Shown here piece by piece: positions 7,043 to 15,095 of a stretch of 64,000 nucleotides of DNA. Source of the DNA: Streptomyces jeddahensis (GTDB taxonomy: Bacteria > Actinomycetota > Actinomycetes > Streptomycetales > Streptomycetaceae); the NCBI RefSeq assembly GCF_001642995.1, contig NZ_LOHS01000070.1:62001-126000 (forward strand), written 5' to 3'. The notes beneath the pieces were generated by a model. It was not told the origin of the DNA. It saw only the letters and a program-made list of their open reading frames with translations, and searched no databases. A program made the position numbers and the translations under genes. Numbering within the stretch: the first letter of the stretch is position 1; each line of letters begins with the position of its first letter.

Positions 7043-8707
7043 TCAGCTTCCTGCCCTGAGCACTGCCGCCACCAGCGGTCCCGCCGACTTGCCGCCCCGG
7101 CCCCCCTCCTGCATCACCGCCGCCGCGGCCAGGTCGCCGCGCCACGCGGTGAACCAGCCGTTGGGCTCCTTCTGGCCGTCGACCTCCGCGGAGCCCGTCT
7201 TGCCGCCGATGTCCGAGCCCAGACCCGCCATGGCCTCCGCGGCGGAGCCGGATGTCGCGGTGTAGTTCAGGAGTTCGTGCAGCTGCGCCTGAGCTGACGC
7301 GTCCAGCTTGCGCGGAGCGGTCGCGAGCGCCCGGTCGTCGACGTCGGGCGAGACCAGATACGGCTGCCGGAAGACGCCCGTCTTGGCCGTGGAGATGACG
7401 GACGCGACGTTGAGCGGGTTCATGCGTACGCCGCCCTGCCCGATGAGCGATGCCGCCTTCGGCGCGTCGCTCTGTACCGGTACGGCGCCGTCGAAGCTGG
7501 ACACCCCGATCGACCAGTTGCCGAGCCCGAGCCCGAAGACCTGCTGGGCCTGCTTGGTCAGATCGTCGTCCTTCAGCTTCTCGGCCTGGGTGATGAAGGC
7601 CGTGTTGCAGGAGGCCGCGAAGCTCGAACGGAACGTACCGTTCTTGATCTCGAACTTCTCCACGTTCTGGAACTTCCAGCCGCCGTACGACGCATACTTG
7701 GGGCACGGATGCGGTTTGTCGATCGACGCGAGCCCCTTCTCCAGCAGCATCGACGCCGTCACGATCTTCATCGTGGAGCCGGGAGCCAGGGAGCCCTGGA
7801 ACGCCGTGTTGAAGTTGGGGTTCGAGTTGGCGACGGCGAGGATCTCGCCGGTCGACGGCCTCATGACCACCACCGACGCCCGCTCCCGCTCGCCGACCTC
7901 CCGCTCGGCGGCGGCCTGGGCGGTCGCGCTGAGCGTGGTCTTCACCGTGCCGGGCGTGCCCTCGGACAGCGTCAGCAGTGTCTTGTCGGGCGTCTGCTCG
8001 CTCTTCTTCTCGCTCTCCTTGCGGACGATGCGCAGTTCGACCCCCGCCGTCCCCCCGGCCTTCTTGCCGTACTTCTCGCGCAACCCGTCCAGGACGGTCC
8101 CGAGGGAGGGGTACTTCGCCGCGGTGAGCTCGGTCCCGTCGCGGTCCACCGCCTTGATCGGCGGATCTCCGGCAGCACCCGTGACCAGCGTGTCGCCGTC
8201 CTTCAGGTCCGGGTGCACGACGGACGGCTGCCAGTGGACCAGCGCCTTGCCGTCCTCCGCGCGCCTGGCGACGGTGAGCTCGGACTCGTAGGCCAGGGGC
8301 TTGCTCTTGCCCTTGTACGCGACCGTGGCGGCGACCTTGAACGCCACCGTGGCGTCGGACGCCTTGCCGCGGGTCAGCGTCACCTCGTCGATGTGCGCGT
8401 CCTTGCGGTACCCGGTCAGCGCGGCCTGGGCCGCCGCTGTGTCGTCCGTGTACGCGGCGGCCTTCGCCGCGTCGCCCGACTGCCATGCGGTGAGGAACCC
8501 GTCGGCCGTGGCCCGCACCTCGGCGGCCGTCACCGGGCCCTTCTTGACCGTCTTCACGACGTTGCCGGCGGCGGAGCTCTCGCGCTTCGGCGCGTCGGAC
8601 AGAAGGCTGTACGCGGCGAAGCCCGCGCCGCCCACGACCACTGCCACAGCCCCGCCGATCACGGCCGGGTGTGTTCCTCTGCGCGCGGCGCGCCTTCTCT
8701 TCCCCAC
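7043..8707 (-). CDS. Penicillin-binding protein, class B-like transpeptidase with NTF2-like N-terminal domain (copy 1)
   Basis: A 554-aa protein from GTG 8707, chosen because GGAGGA lies upstream at good spacing. Order: basic cytoplasmic tail, one membrane anchor (AVIGGAVAVVVGGAGFAAYS), an NTF2-like domain as in MecA-type PBPs, a dimerisation region, then the transpeptidase domain with the full active-site set: SxxK in GSTMK (residues 311-314), SCN (366-368) and KTG in GGKTGSAE (503-505). It should cross-link peptidoglycan outside the membrane. A paralogue with the same layout lies immediately upstream on the same strand. The NTF2-like domain is associated with low beta-lactam affinity in some homologues; that is not shown here. 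Confidence 0.88.
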   Translation of the reverse strand: MGKRRRAARRGTHPAVIGGAVAVVVGGAGFAAYSLLSDAPKRESSAAGNVVKTVKKGPVTAAEVRATADGFLTAWQSGDAAKAAAYTDDTAAAQAALTGYRKDAHIDEVTLTRGKASDATVAFKVAATVAYKGKSKPLAYESELTVARRAEDGKALVHWQPSVVHPDLKDGDTLVTGAAGDPPIKAVDRDGTELTAAKYPSLGTVLDGLREKYGKKAGGTAGVELRIVRKESEKKSEQTPDKTLLTLSEGTPGTVKTTLSATAQAAAEREVGERERASVVVMRPSTGEILAVANSNPNFNTAFQGSLAPGSTMKIVTASMLLEKGLASIDKPHPCPKYASYGGWKFQNVEKFEIKNGTFRSSFAASCNTAFITQAEKLKDDDLTKQAQQVFGLGLGNWSIGVSSFDGAVPVQSDAPKAASLIGQGGVRMNPLNVASVISTAKTGVFRQPYLVSPDVDDRALATAPRKLDASAQAQLHELLNYTATSGSAAEAMAGLGSDIGGKTGSAEVDGQKEPNGWFTAWRGDLAAAAVMQEGGRGGKSAGPLVAAVLRAGS

Positions 8708-8797
8708 GAGTCCTCCGCTGCTCCGGTCCCCCAAACGCCTCACCGAGGCACCCACACTAGGCCCTGTCGCCGCGAGGGGCGGCCCTCAGCCCCGGCC

Positions 8798-10429
8798 TCA
8801 GCCGCCCGCCAGCAGCACGTCCCTCACGATCGGGCCCGCCGTGTCCACGCCGTGCCCGCCCTCCTCGGTCATGGCGGCCGCTGCGATGTCGCCCCGGTAT
8901 CCGGTGAACCAGCTGTTGGACGTGGCCTGGCCGTCGACCTCCGCGGAGCCGGTCTTCGCGCCGATGTCGCTGCCGAGACCGGCCATCACGCGCGTAGCGG
9001 TGCCCGTGGCGCTGGTGGCGGTGCGGTACATCATCTGCCGCAGCTGCGCGGCGGTGTCAGGGGCAAGGCCGCGGGCGGTTGCGAGTTCACGGTCGTCGAG
9101 CTTCTGGGGGACGATCACCGGCTGCCGGAAGACGCCCGTCTTGGCCGTCGCCGTGACCGACGCGATGTTGAGCGGGCTCATCTGGACCTGGCCCTGGCCG
9201 AGCATGTTGGCCGCCGTGTCGGGGCCGCCGGAGGCCGGGACGGAGCCGTCGAAGGACGCGATGCCGGTCTTCCAGTCGTCCCGCCCGAGACCGAAGCGCT
9301 CCTGGGCCTCCTTCGTGAGCGAGTCGACCTGCACCTCGTCCGCGTACTTCACGAACGCCGTGTTGCAGGAGCGCGCGAAGCTGTCCGCGAGCGTGGCGTT
9401 GTCGTTGGGCGTCATGCCCTTGAGGTTCTTGAAGGTCTGGCTCTGCCACGTCGCTGTGGGCGGGCACGGCGCCGGGCCGTTCATCGAGGTGACGTCGTTG
9501 TCGATCAGCATCGCCGCGCTGATGATCTTCATCGTGGAGCCGGGCGCGACCTCCCCCTGGAACGCCGCGTTGAACTCGCCCCATCCGTGGTTCGCCACCG
9601 CCAGCACCTCGCCGGTGCTCGGCTTCACGGCGACCACCGACGACTTGGCGAACTTCTTCACGGCCTTCTCGGCCGCGGCCTGGACGCTCGCGCTGAGCGT
9701 CGTCTGCAGCTTGCCCGGCGTGCCCTTGTCGAGCGTCAGCAGCGTCTCGTCCGGCACGTCCGCGTTCTCGTGCCGCACGGCCAGCTCGATGCCGGGCGTG
9801 CCGCCCGCCTCGTCGCCGTACCGCTTGCGCAGCTGGTCCAGGATCGGTCCCAGCGAGGGGTACTTCTCCGCGCTGAGCACCGTGCCGTTACGGTCCACCG
9901 CCTCGACCGGCGGCGCCGACGCCTCGCCCGTGACCAGCGTGTCGCCCTTCTCCAGGTCCGGGTGCACGACGGAAGGCTGCCAGTCGACGAGGGGCTTGCC
10001 GGTGGTGAGGCCGCGCACGACGGTCAGCCCGGTCTTGTACGACAAGGACTTGCTCTTCCCCTCGTACGAGACGGTGGCCTTGACCGAGAACGGCACGCTC
10101 GCGCCGTTCGCTGTGCCCGGTGTGACCTTCACCTCGGTGATGTGCGCGTCGTCGCGGTAGCCCGTGAGCGCGTCCTGTGCGGCCTGCTCGTTGTTCGTGA
10201 GGGCCGCGGCGCCCGCAGCGTCGCCCTTCTCCCACGCCGCGAAGAACTTCCGCGTGGTGTCGCGGATCTCCTCGCGGGTGAGCGGCCCGCTCTGCACCGC
10301 GCCCGGCTCGTCCCCGGACGTGTTCCCCCCGGTGACCGCGGTCACCAGGTTGTACGCGCCGTACCCCGCGCCCCCGACCATCACGGCGAACACTCCGCCG
10401 ACCAGGGCGGCCTTTGCCCCATTGCGCAT
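8798..10429 (-). CDS. Penicillin-binding protein, class B-like transpeptidase with NTF2-like N-terminal domain (copy 2)
   Basis: A 543-aa protein from ATG 10429 with GGGAGGGG about ten bases upstream; the open frame extends further but lacks a comparable ribosome-binding site. It has one N-terminal helix (ALVGGVFAVMVGGAGYGAY), an NTF2-like domain (TRKFFAAWEKGDAAGAA) and the transpeptidase motifs GSTMK (298-301), SCN (354-356) and AKTGSAE (KTG at 492-494). It is colinear with copy 1 over nearly its full length (shared DALTGYR.DAHI, KYPSLGP, FNTAFQG or FNAAFQG, AKTGVFRQP), so the pair arose by tandem duplication. The 90-base gap between them suggests co-transcription. It works on the outer face of the membrane. 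Confidence 0.88.
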   Translation of the reverse strand: MRNGAKAALVGGVFAVMVGGAGYGAYNLVTAVTGGNTSGDEPGAVQSGPLTREEIRDTTRKFFAAWEKGDAAGAAALTNNEQAAQDALTGYRDDAHITEVKVTPGTANGASVPFSVKATVSYEGKSKSLSYKTGLTVVRGLTTGKPLVDWQPSVVHPDLEKGDTLVTGEASAPPVEAVDRNGTVLSAEKYPSLGPILDQLRKRYGDEAGGTPGIELAVRHENADVPDETLLTLDKGTPGKLQTTLSASVQAAAEKAVKKFAKSSVVAVKPSTGEVLAVANHGWGEFNAAFQGEVAPGSTMKIISAAMLIDNDVTSMNGPAPCPPTATWQSQTFKNLKGMTPNDNATLADSFARSCNTAFVKYADEVQVDSLTKEAQERFGLGRDDWKTGIASFDGSVPASGGPDTAANMLGQGQVQMSPLNIASVTATAKTGVFRQPVIVPQKLDDRELATARGLAPDTAAQLRQMMYRTATSATGTATRVMAGLGSDIGAKTGSAEVDGQATSNSWFTGYRGDIAAAAMTEEGGHGVDTAGPIVRDVLLAGG

Positions 10430-10552
10430 GCCGCGCTTCCCCTCCCCATTGCCCCGGACCGTCGGGAAGACGTTCACATGGGCGATCCCGAGGCAGCACT
10501 CTAAACGCAGGGGTAATCAACGGCACGTGAGTTGCTGGATGTTGCACGCAGT

Positions 10553-10672
10553 TCAGTCGGCGCTGAATGCCAGCATCGCGAGGAGGAGCATCCCGGCGAC
10601 GACGACCACAGCGGCTCCCCCGATCACCGTCAGCGCAGTCCAGATGATGACCTTCAGCGCCTTCGTGTTCAT
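10553..10672 (-). CDS. Putative 39-aa single-span membrane peptide
   Basis: ATG 10672 begins five bases after the stop of the mannosyltransferase gene. The 39-residue product has a short basic N-terminus (MNTKALK), one long hydrophobic helix (VIIWTALTVIGGAAVVVVAG onward) and a short polar tail. Its position, in-line with the large gene and with no other ORF in the gap before copy 2 of the PBP genes, suggests translation from the same transcript. It is too short for composition alone to prove coding. Confidence 0.45.
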   Translation of the reverse strand: MNTKALKVIIWTALTVIGGAAVVVVAGMLLLAMLAFSAD

Positions 10673-10677
10673 CCCAG

Positions 10678-12417
10678 CTAGATCCAGGTGTCCAGCCACA
10701 TCCGCGCCCGCCAGGAATCCATCGGGATCGGCTGGCCGGTGTAGATCGGCCAGAAGTAGATGAAGTTCCAGGCGATGAGCAGGACCAGCACGCCGGAGGC
10801 CGCCGCGCCCACGACCCGCCGTCGCTCCGACGATCCCGGTGGCCCGAGGATCGCGCCGATCATCATCGCCACGGCCAGGCACAGGAACGGCACGAAGACG
10901 ACGGCGTAGAAGAAGAAGATGGTCCGTTCCTGGTACATGAACCACGGCAGATAACCGGCCGCGACACCGCATGCGATCGCGCCCGCGCGCCAGTCGCGCC
11001 GGAAGAACCAGCGCCACAGCACGTACAGGATCGCGAAGCAGGCCGCCCACCACAGCAGCGGCGTGCCGAGCGCCAGGACCTCGCGGGCGCACTTCTCTCC
11101 CGCGTCGGCGGCGCAGCCGTCCCTGCCAGGCATCGGGTCCTCGTAGAAGTACGAGACGGGACGGCCGAGGACGAGCCAGCTCCACGGGTTCGACTGGTAC
11201 GTGTGCGGCGAGCTCAGGCCGACGTGGAACTCGTACACCTCGTGCTCGTAGTGCCACAGGCTGCGCAGCCAGTCCGGCAGCCAGGTGAAGCTGCCGCCCT
11301 TGCCGTCCGTCGCCGCCCAGTTGCGGAAGTACCCGCCGGTGCCGTCGTCCGGCGAGAGGATCCAGCCCAGCCAGGACAGCAGATACGTCGCCACGGCGAC
11401 CGGCACGGTCGACAGGAACGCCCAGCCCAGGTCCCGCCTGAACACGGCCGTGTACGGCCGCTCGGCACCCGCGACGCGGCGCGCGGCCACGTCCCACCAC
11501 ACGGACATCAGGGCGAACGCGGCCAGGATGTACAGGCCGTTCCACTTCGTGGCGAGCGCCAGTCCCAGGCACAGCCCGGCCGCCAGCCGCCACGGCCGCC
11601 AGCCGTGCCGCAGCGACTCGGCGATCCCGGTGTCGGGGCGCGCGGTGCCGTCGGGGCCGACGGGCAGCGCGGCGGCGAACCGTGCCCGCGCCCTGTCGCG
11701 GTCGACGATGAGGCAGCCGAACGCCGCCAGCACGAAGAACATCAGCACCTGGTCGAGCAGCGCGGTGCGGCTCATCACGAAGTGCAGGCCGTCCACGGCC
11801 ATCAGGGCGCCGGCCAGGCACCCGAGGAACGTGGAGCGGAAGAGCCGCCGCCCGATACGGCACAGCATCAGCACGGACAGCGTGCCGAGCACGGCCGTCA
11901 TGAACCGCCAGCCGAACGGGTCGAACCCGAACAGCCATTCGCCGATGCCGATGACGTACTTGCCGACCGGCGGATGCACGACATAGGCCGCGTCCGACGG
12001 AAGGGTGATCGCATCGCCGTTCTGCAGGATCTGGTCGTTGGCCTCCTTGGGCCAGTTCACCTCGAACCCGCGGTGGATGAGCGCCCACGCGTCCTTGGCG
12101 TAGTAGGTCTCGTCGAATATCACGGCCTTCGGGCTGCCGAGGTTCCAGAACCGCATGAGGCCCGCGACGAGCGTGACGAGCAGCGGGCCCAGCCACGCCG
12201 ACCAGCGCACCAGCAGGTCCGCGAGGTCCTTCGGCACCCCCAGCGCAGCCCACAGGCGGGGGCTGGGCCGGGTGTAGGGAGGCACCAGCCGGTCGCGGAC
12301 GTCGGTCGCGGTCCGCGGTGCGTAGCCGAATCGGCGCAGCCGCAGCTGCCACGACGGCGGTCGCTGGTCGGTGGCCTGGCCCTGCCGGGTGTCCGTGGAG
12401 GACGCGGTACTGGTCAC
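10678..12417 (-). CDS. pmt: Polyprenyl-phosphate-mannose:protein mannosyltransferase (PMT/GT39)
   Basis: A 579-aa polytopic membrane protein from GTG 12417. A cytoplasmic N-terminal tail precedes GSPKAVIFDETYYAKDAW, which carries the acidic pair of the first extracytoplasmic loop of PMT enzymes; ten or more helices follow, and GGYFRNW and PVSYFYED lie in later loops. PMT enzymes transfer mannose from a polyprenyl-phosphate carrier to Ser/Thr of exported proteins; in Streptomyces this pathway glycosylates lipoproteins and provides the receptor for some phages. The gene diverges from rsmI across about 117 bases, which must hold both promoters. Confidence 0.9.
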   Translation of the reverse strand: MTSTASSTDTRQGQATDQRPPSWQLRLRRFGYAPRTATDVRDRLVPPYTRPSPRLWAALGVPKDLADLLVRWSAWLGPLLVTLVAGLMRFWNLGSPKAVIFDETYYAKDAWALIHRGFEVNWPKEANDQILQNGDAITLPSDAAYVVHPPVGKYVIGIGEWLFGFDPFGWRFMTAVLGTLSVLMLCRIGRRLFRSTFLGCLAGALMAVDGLHFVMSRTALLDQVLMFFVLAAFGCLIVDRDRARARFAAALPVGPDGTARPDTGIAESLRHGWRPWRLAAGLCLGLALATKWNGLYILAAFALMSVWWDVAARRVAGAERPYTAVFRRDLGWAFLSTVPVAVATYLLSWLGWILSPDDGTGGYFRNWAATDGKGGSFTWLPDWLRSLWHYEHEVYEFHVGLSSPHTYQSNPWSWLVLGRPVSYFYEDPMPGRDGCAADAGEKCAREVLALGTPLLWWAACFAILYVLWRWFFRRDWRAGAIACGVAAGYLPWFMYQERTIFFFYAVVFVPFLCLAVAMMIGAILGPPGSSERRRVVGAAASGVLVLLIAWNFIYFWPIYTGQPIPMDSWRARMWLDTWI

Positions 12418-12534
12418 CGCGCCATCGTAGGGAACCGTTCTGTGCGACACCCGTGGACGGGCCTGATCCGGCCCGACCGGTCGGCATTCAGGCCTGACCG
12501 GCCGGGCCCGGCGGGCCCCTGCGAGGATGGAACG

Positions 12535-13404
12535 GTGACAGGAACCAGCCCCCACGGCACTCTCGTACTCGCCGGAACGCCCATCGGGGACGTGGCCGAC
12601 GCGCCGCCCCGGCTCGCCGAGGAGCTGGCCTCCGCGGACGTCGTCGCGGCCGAGGACACCCGGCGGCTGCGGCGGCTCACCCAGGCGCTCGGCGTCCAGC
12701 CGACCGGGCGGATCGTGTCGTACTTCGAGGGCAACGAGTCCGCGCGCACCCCCGAGCTCGTCGAGGCCCTAGTGGGCGGGGCGCGGGTGCTGCTGGTGAC
12801 CGACGCGGGCATGCCGTCCGTGTCCGACCCGGGATACCGGCTGGTCGCGGCCGCCGTCGAGAAGGACATCCGGGTCACCGCGGTTCCGGGCCCGTCCGCC
12901 GTGCTCACCGCGCTCGCGCTGTCCGGGCTGCCCGTCGACCGGTTCTGCTTCGAGGGCTTCCTGCCGCGCAAGGCGGGCGAGCGGCTCTCGCGGCTCAAGG
13001 AGGTCGCCGACGAGCGCAGGACCCTCGTCTACTTCGAGGCGCCGCACCGGCTCGACGACACCCTCGCCGCCATGGCCGAGGCCTTCGGCGCGGACCGCCG
13101 CGCCGCCGTGTGCCGGGAGCTCACCAAGACGTACGAGGAGGTCAGGCGCGGGTCGCTGGGCGAGCTCGCCGCGTGGGCCGCCGAGGGCGTACGCGGGGAG
13201 ATCACCGTCGTCGTCGAGGGCGCGCCCGAGAAGGGCGCGGAGGAACTCGACGCCGACGAGCTGGTGCGCCGGGTGCGGGTGCGCGAGGAGGCGGGGGAGC
13301 GGCGCAAGGAGGCGATCGCCGCGGTCGCGGCCGAGGCGGGGGTGCCCAAGCGCGAGGTCTTCGATGCCGTGGTCGCGGCGAAGAACGCGGATCGGCGGAC
13401 CTGA
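12535..13404 (+). CDS. rsmI: RsmI, 16S rRNA (cytidine-1402-2'-O)-methyltransferase
   Basis: From GTG 12535 (289 aa) with GAGGATGGA upstream. The tetrapyrrole-methylase fold is clear: LVLAGTPIGD at the N-terminus, AAEDTRRLRRL, VSYFEGNE, LVTDAGMPSVSDPGYR and AVPGPSAVLTALALSGLP. RsmI uses S-adenosylmethionine to 2'-O-methylate C1402 in the ribosomal decoding centre. The usual signature LVATPIGN is LVLAGTPIGD here, a conservative variant. The open frame extends far upstream across the divergent pmt gene, but only this start gives the family N-terminus. The TGA is followed by ATGA-containing 14-bp repeats. Confidence 0.9.
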   Translation: MTGTSPHGTLVLAGTPIGDVADAPPRLAEELASADVVAAEDTRRLRRLTQALGVQPTGRIVSYFEGNESARTPELVEALVGGARVLLVTDAGMPSVSDPGYRLVAAAVEKDIRVTAVPGPSAVLTALALSGLPVDRFCFEGFLPRKAGERLSRLKEVADERRTLVYFEAPHRLDDTLAAMAEAFGADRRAAVCRELTKTYEEVRRGSLGELAAWAAEGVRGEITVVVEGAPEKGAEELDADELVRRVRVREEAGERRKEAIAAVAAEAGVPKREVFDAVVAAKNADRRT

Positions 13405-13440
13405 TGAACCGGGCCTCATGAACCGGACCTCATGAACGGG
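13404..13440 (+). repeat. 14-bp tandem repeat overlapping the rsmI stop
   Basis: Two full 14-bp units (13404-13417 and 13418-13431, one mismatch) and a partial third from 13432, each starting ATGAAC. The first unit begins in the rsmI TGA. Confidence 0.7.
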
Positions 13441-13636
13441 CAAAGGGCCAAGCCGCAGGGCAAAGCGCAAGCCGCGCACCAGGCGCTTTCTCCATGGAAC
13501 GGCCAAAACCGCCCCAACACTTGACAGGTCTCGTGCACGCGCGCCGGGAAGGGCGTCCACTGGTGTGAGGGGACGCACCCGTCCCCCCACCCCCGGATGC
13601 GGGGATTTTTCGCCGCTTCCGGGAGTGCCGGAATTG

Positions 13637-13653
13637 CTTGTCCATCGGACAAG
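13637..13653 (+). promoter_or_regulatory. Perfect inverted repeat directly before the ribosome-binding site of the zinc-ribbon gene
   Basis: CTTGTCC, three bases (atc), then GGACAAG. The right arm abuts the GAGGAG Shine-Dalgarno of the gene starting at 13664. This could be an operator or a leader hairpin. The remaining upstream sequence (13441-13636) contains no gene. Confidence 0.45.
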
Positions 13654-13663
13654 AGGAGCTGGC

Positions 13664-14056
13664 ATGAGTGAGATAGCAGGGACCGGCCACCACACCACGG
13701 CCCCCGTCGTCCACGAGTCGTACTCGTTCGCCTGTATGCGCTGCGGACACGGCTGGGAGCAGTCGTACGTCCTGGAGCACCACTTCGACGCGGACGGCAC
13801 TGAATTCTTGATGTACATGGTCGACGGGCAGCGGGTCCCCTCACCGCTGACCAGCCCCACCTGCCAGAACTGCGGCGGCCACATCGTGCGGATCATGCGG
13901 GCCGGGCAGGTGTCCTCGGTACTGGAGTCGATGCGGCGCAACCACGTCCCGCAGCAGCCGGATCCCGCCGGCGAGGAGAGCGTCCCCGGCGCCCCCAAGG
14001 AGCACCACTGGCACCTCTCCGATCTGCTGCACGCGTTCCACCGCAAGGCCGGCTGA
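13664..14056 (+). CDS. Conserved small protein with two CxxC (zinc-ribbon-like) knuckles
   Basis: A 130-aa protein from ATG 13664 with a strong GAGGAG ribosome-binding site. Two cysteine pairs, SFACMRCGHGW (residues 20-30) and SPTCQNCGGHIV (about 65-76), form a treble-clef or zinc-ribbon-like unit. The rest is polar, with VLEHHFDADG between them and a Gln/Pro-rich tail, and there is no signal peptide, so it is probably cytoplasmic. I do not recognise a characterised function; a small metal-binding regulator is possible. A hairpin follows the gene and overlaps the tatD leader. Confidence 0.7.
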   Translation: MSEIAGTGHHTTAPVVHESYSFACMRCGHGWEQSYVLEHHFDADGTEFLMYMVDGQRVPSPLTSPTCQNCGGHIVRIMRAGQVSSVLESMRRNHVPQQPDPAGEESVPGAPKEHHWHLSDLLHAFHRKAG

Positions 14057-14079
14057 CCGATCCCCTTTCGTAGGATCGG
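14057..14079 (+). promoter_or_regulatory. Hairpin overlapping the tatD Shine-Dalgarno
   Basis: CCGATCC (14057-14063) pairs with GGATCGG (14073-14079); the right arm belongs to the purine tract that precedes ATG 14084. It may act as a terminator for the upstream gene or mask the tatD ribosome-binding site. Confidence 0.4.
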
Positions 14080-14083
14080 GGGC

Positions 14084-14962
14084 ATGCCTTCGAAAGCCGA
14101 CGCAGACGCCGCTCCTCCGCTCCCGGAGCCGCTCCGGGTGCCCGTCGCGGACTCGCACACCCATCTCGACATGCAGTCCGGCACGGTCGAGGAGGGCCTC
14201 GCCAAGGCCGCGTCGGTGGGCGTGACCACGGTCGTCCAGGTCGGCTGCGACATCCGCGGCTCGCGGTGGGCGGCGGAGACGGCGGCCGCATACGAGGGCG
14301 TGTGGGCGACGGTGGCCCTGCACCCGAACGAGGCGCCGCGCATCGTCCACGGTGACCCGGACGGCTGGTCGAGGCAGGGCGCCCGGCAGGGGGGAGGAGA
14401 TGCGGCCCTCGACGACGCGCTCGCCGAGATCGACCGGCTCGCCGCGCTCCCACAGGTCAGGGGCGTCGGCGAGACCGGCCTCGACTACTTCCGCACCGGG
14501 CCCGAGGGCAAGGAAGCGCAGGAGAAGTCCTTCCGCGCCCACATCGAGATGGCCAAGCGCCACGGCAAGGCCCTCGTCATCCACGACCGCGACGCCCACA
14601 ACGACGTGCTGCGCATCCTCAAGGAGGAGGGCGCGCCCGAGCGCACGGTCTTCCACTGCTACTCCGGCGACGCCGAGATGGCCCGGATCTGCGCCGAGAA
14701 CGGCTACTTCATGTCGTTCGCCGGCAACGTCACCTTCAAGAACGCCCAGCCGCTGCGCGACGCTCTCGCCGTCGCCCCGCTGGAGCTGGTGCTCGTGGAG
14801 ACCGACGCCCCCTATCTGACCCCCGCCCCGTACCGCGGACGGCCCAATGCGCCGTATCTGATTCCCCTCACTCTGCGCGCCATGGCGGAGGTGAAGGGCG
14901 TCTCCGAGGACGTCCTGGCGACGGCCGTATCCGCCAATACGGCCCGGGCGTTCGGCTACTGA
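14084..14962 (+). CDS. tatD: TatD-family metal-dependent deoxyribonuclease
   Basis: A 292-aa protein with the TatD amidohydrolase-fold metal ligands: DSHTHLD (H25, H27) near the N-terminus, GVGETGLDYF (Glu), KALVIHDRDAHND, RTVFHCYSGD and VETDAPYLTP at the C-terminus. Family members are cytoplasmic 3'-5' exonucleases involved in DNA repair and turnover. An insertion after VHGDPDGW (about residues 90-105) is longer than in enterobacterial TatD. It sits in the rsmI-rpfB-ksgA-ispE stretch that in many Gram-positives also carries metG and rnmV; those two are absent here. Confidence 0.88.
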   Translation: MPSKADADAAPPLPEPLRVPVADSHTHLDMQSGTVEEGLAKAASVGVTTVVQVGCDIRGSRWAAETAAAYEGVWATVALHPNEAPRIVHGDPDGWSRQGARQGGGDAALDDALAEIDRLAALPQVRGVGETGLDYFRTGPEGKEAQEKSFRAHIEMAKRHGKALVIHDRDAHNDVLRILKEEGAPERTVFHCYSGDAEMARICAENGYFMSFAGNVTFKNAQPLRDALAVAPLELVLVETDAPYLTPAPYRGRPNAPYLIPLTLRAMAEVKGVSEDVLATAVSANTARAFGY

Positions 14963-15095
14963 CGGACGGTTCGCCGGTCCCGTCTCCCGGCACGACATCG
15001 TTCGCCACGGCCGCGACACCGCGTATCCGCGTTGCTTGGGAGAGTGACGATGCTCGGTTAGGTTCTGACCCCGATCAGGACCCCTGGAGCGTCAC

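Noticed and set aside
14963-15095. ydaO-type (c-di-AMP) riboswitch before rpfB
   Set aside because: The leader is only 133 bases and lacks a recognisable multi-helix riboswitch pattern.
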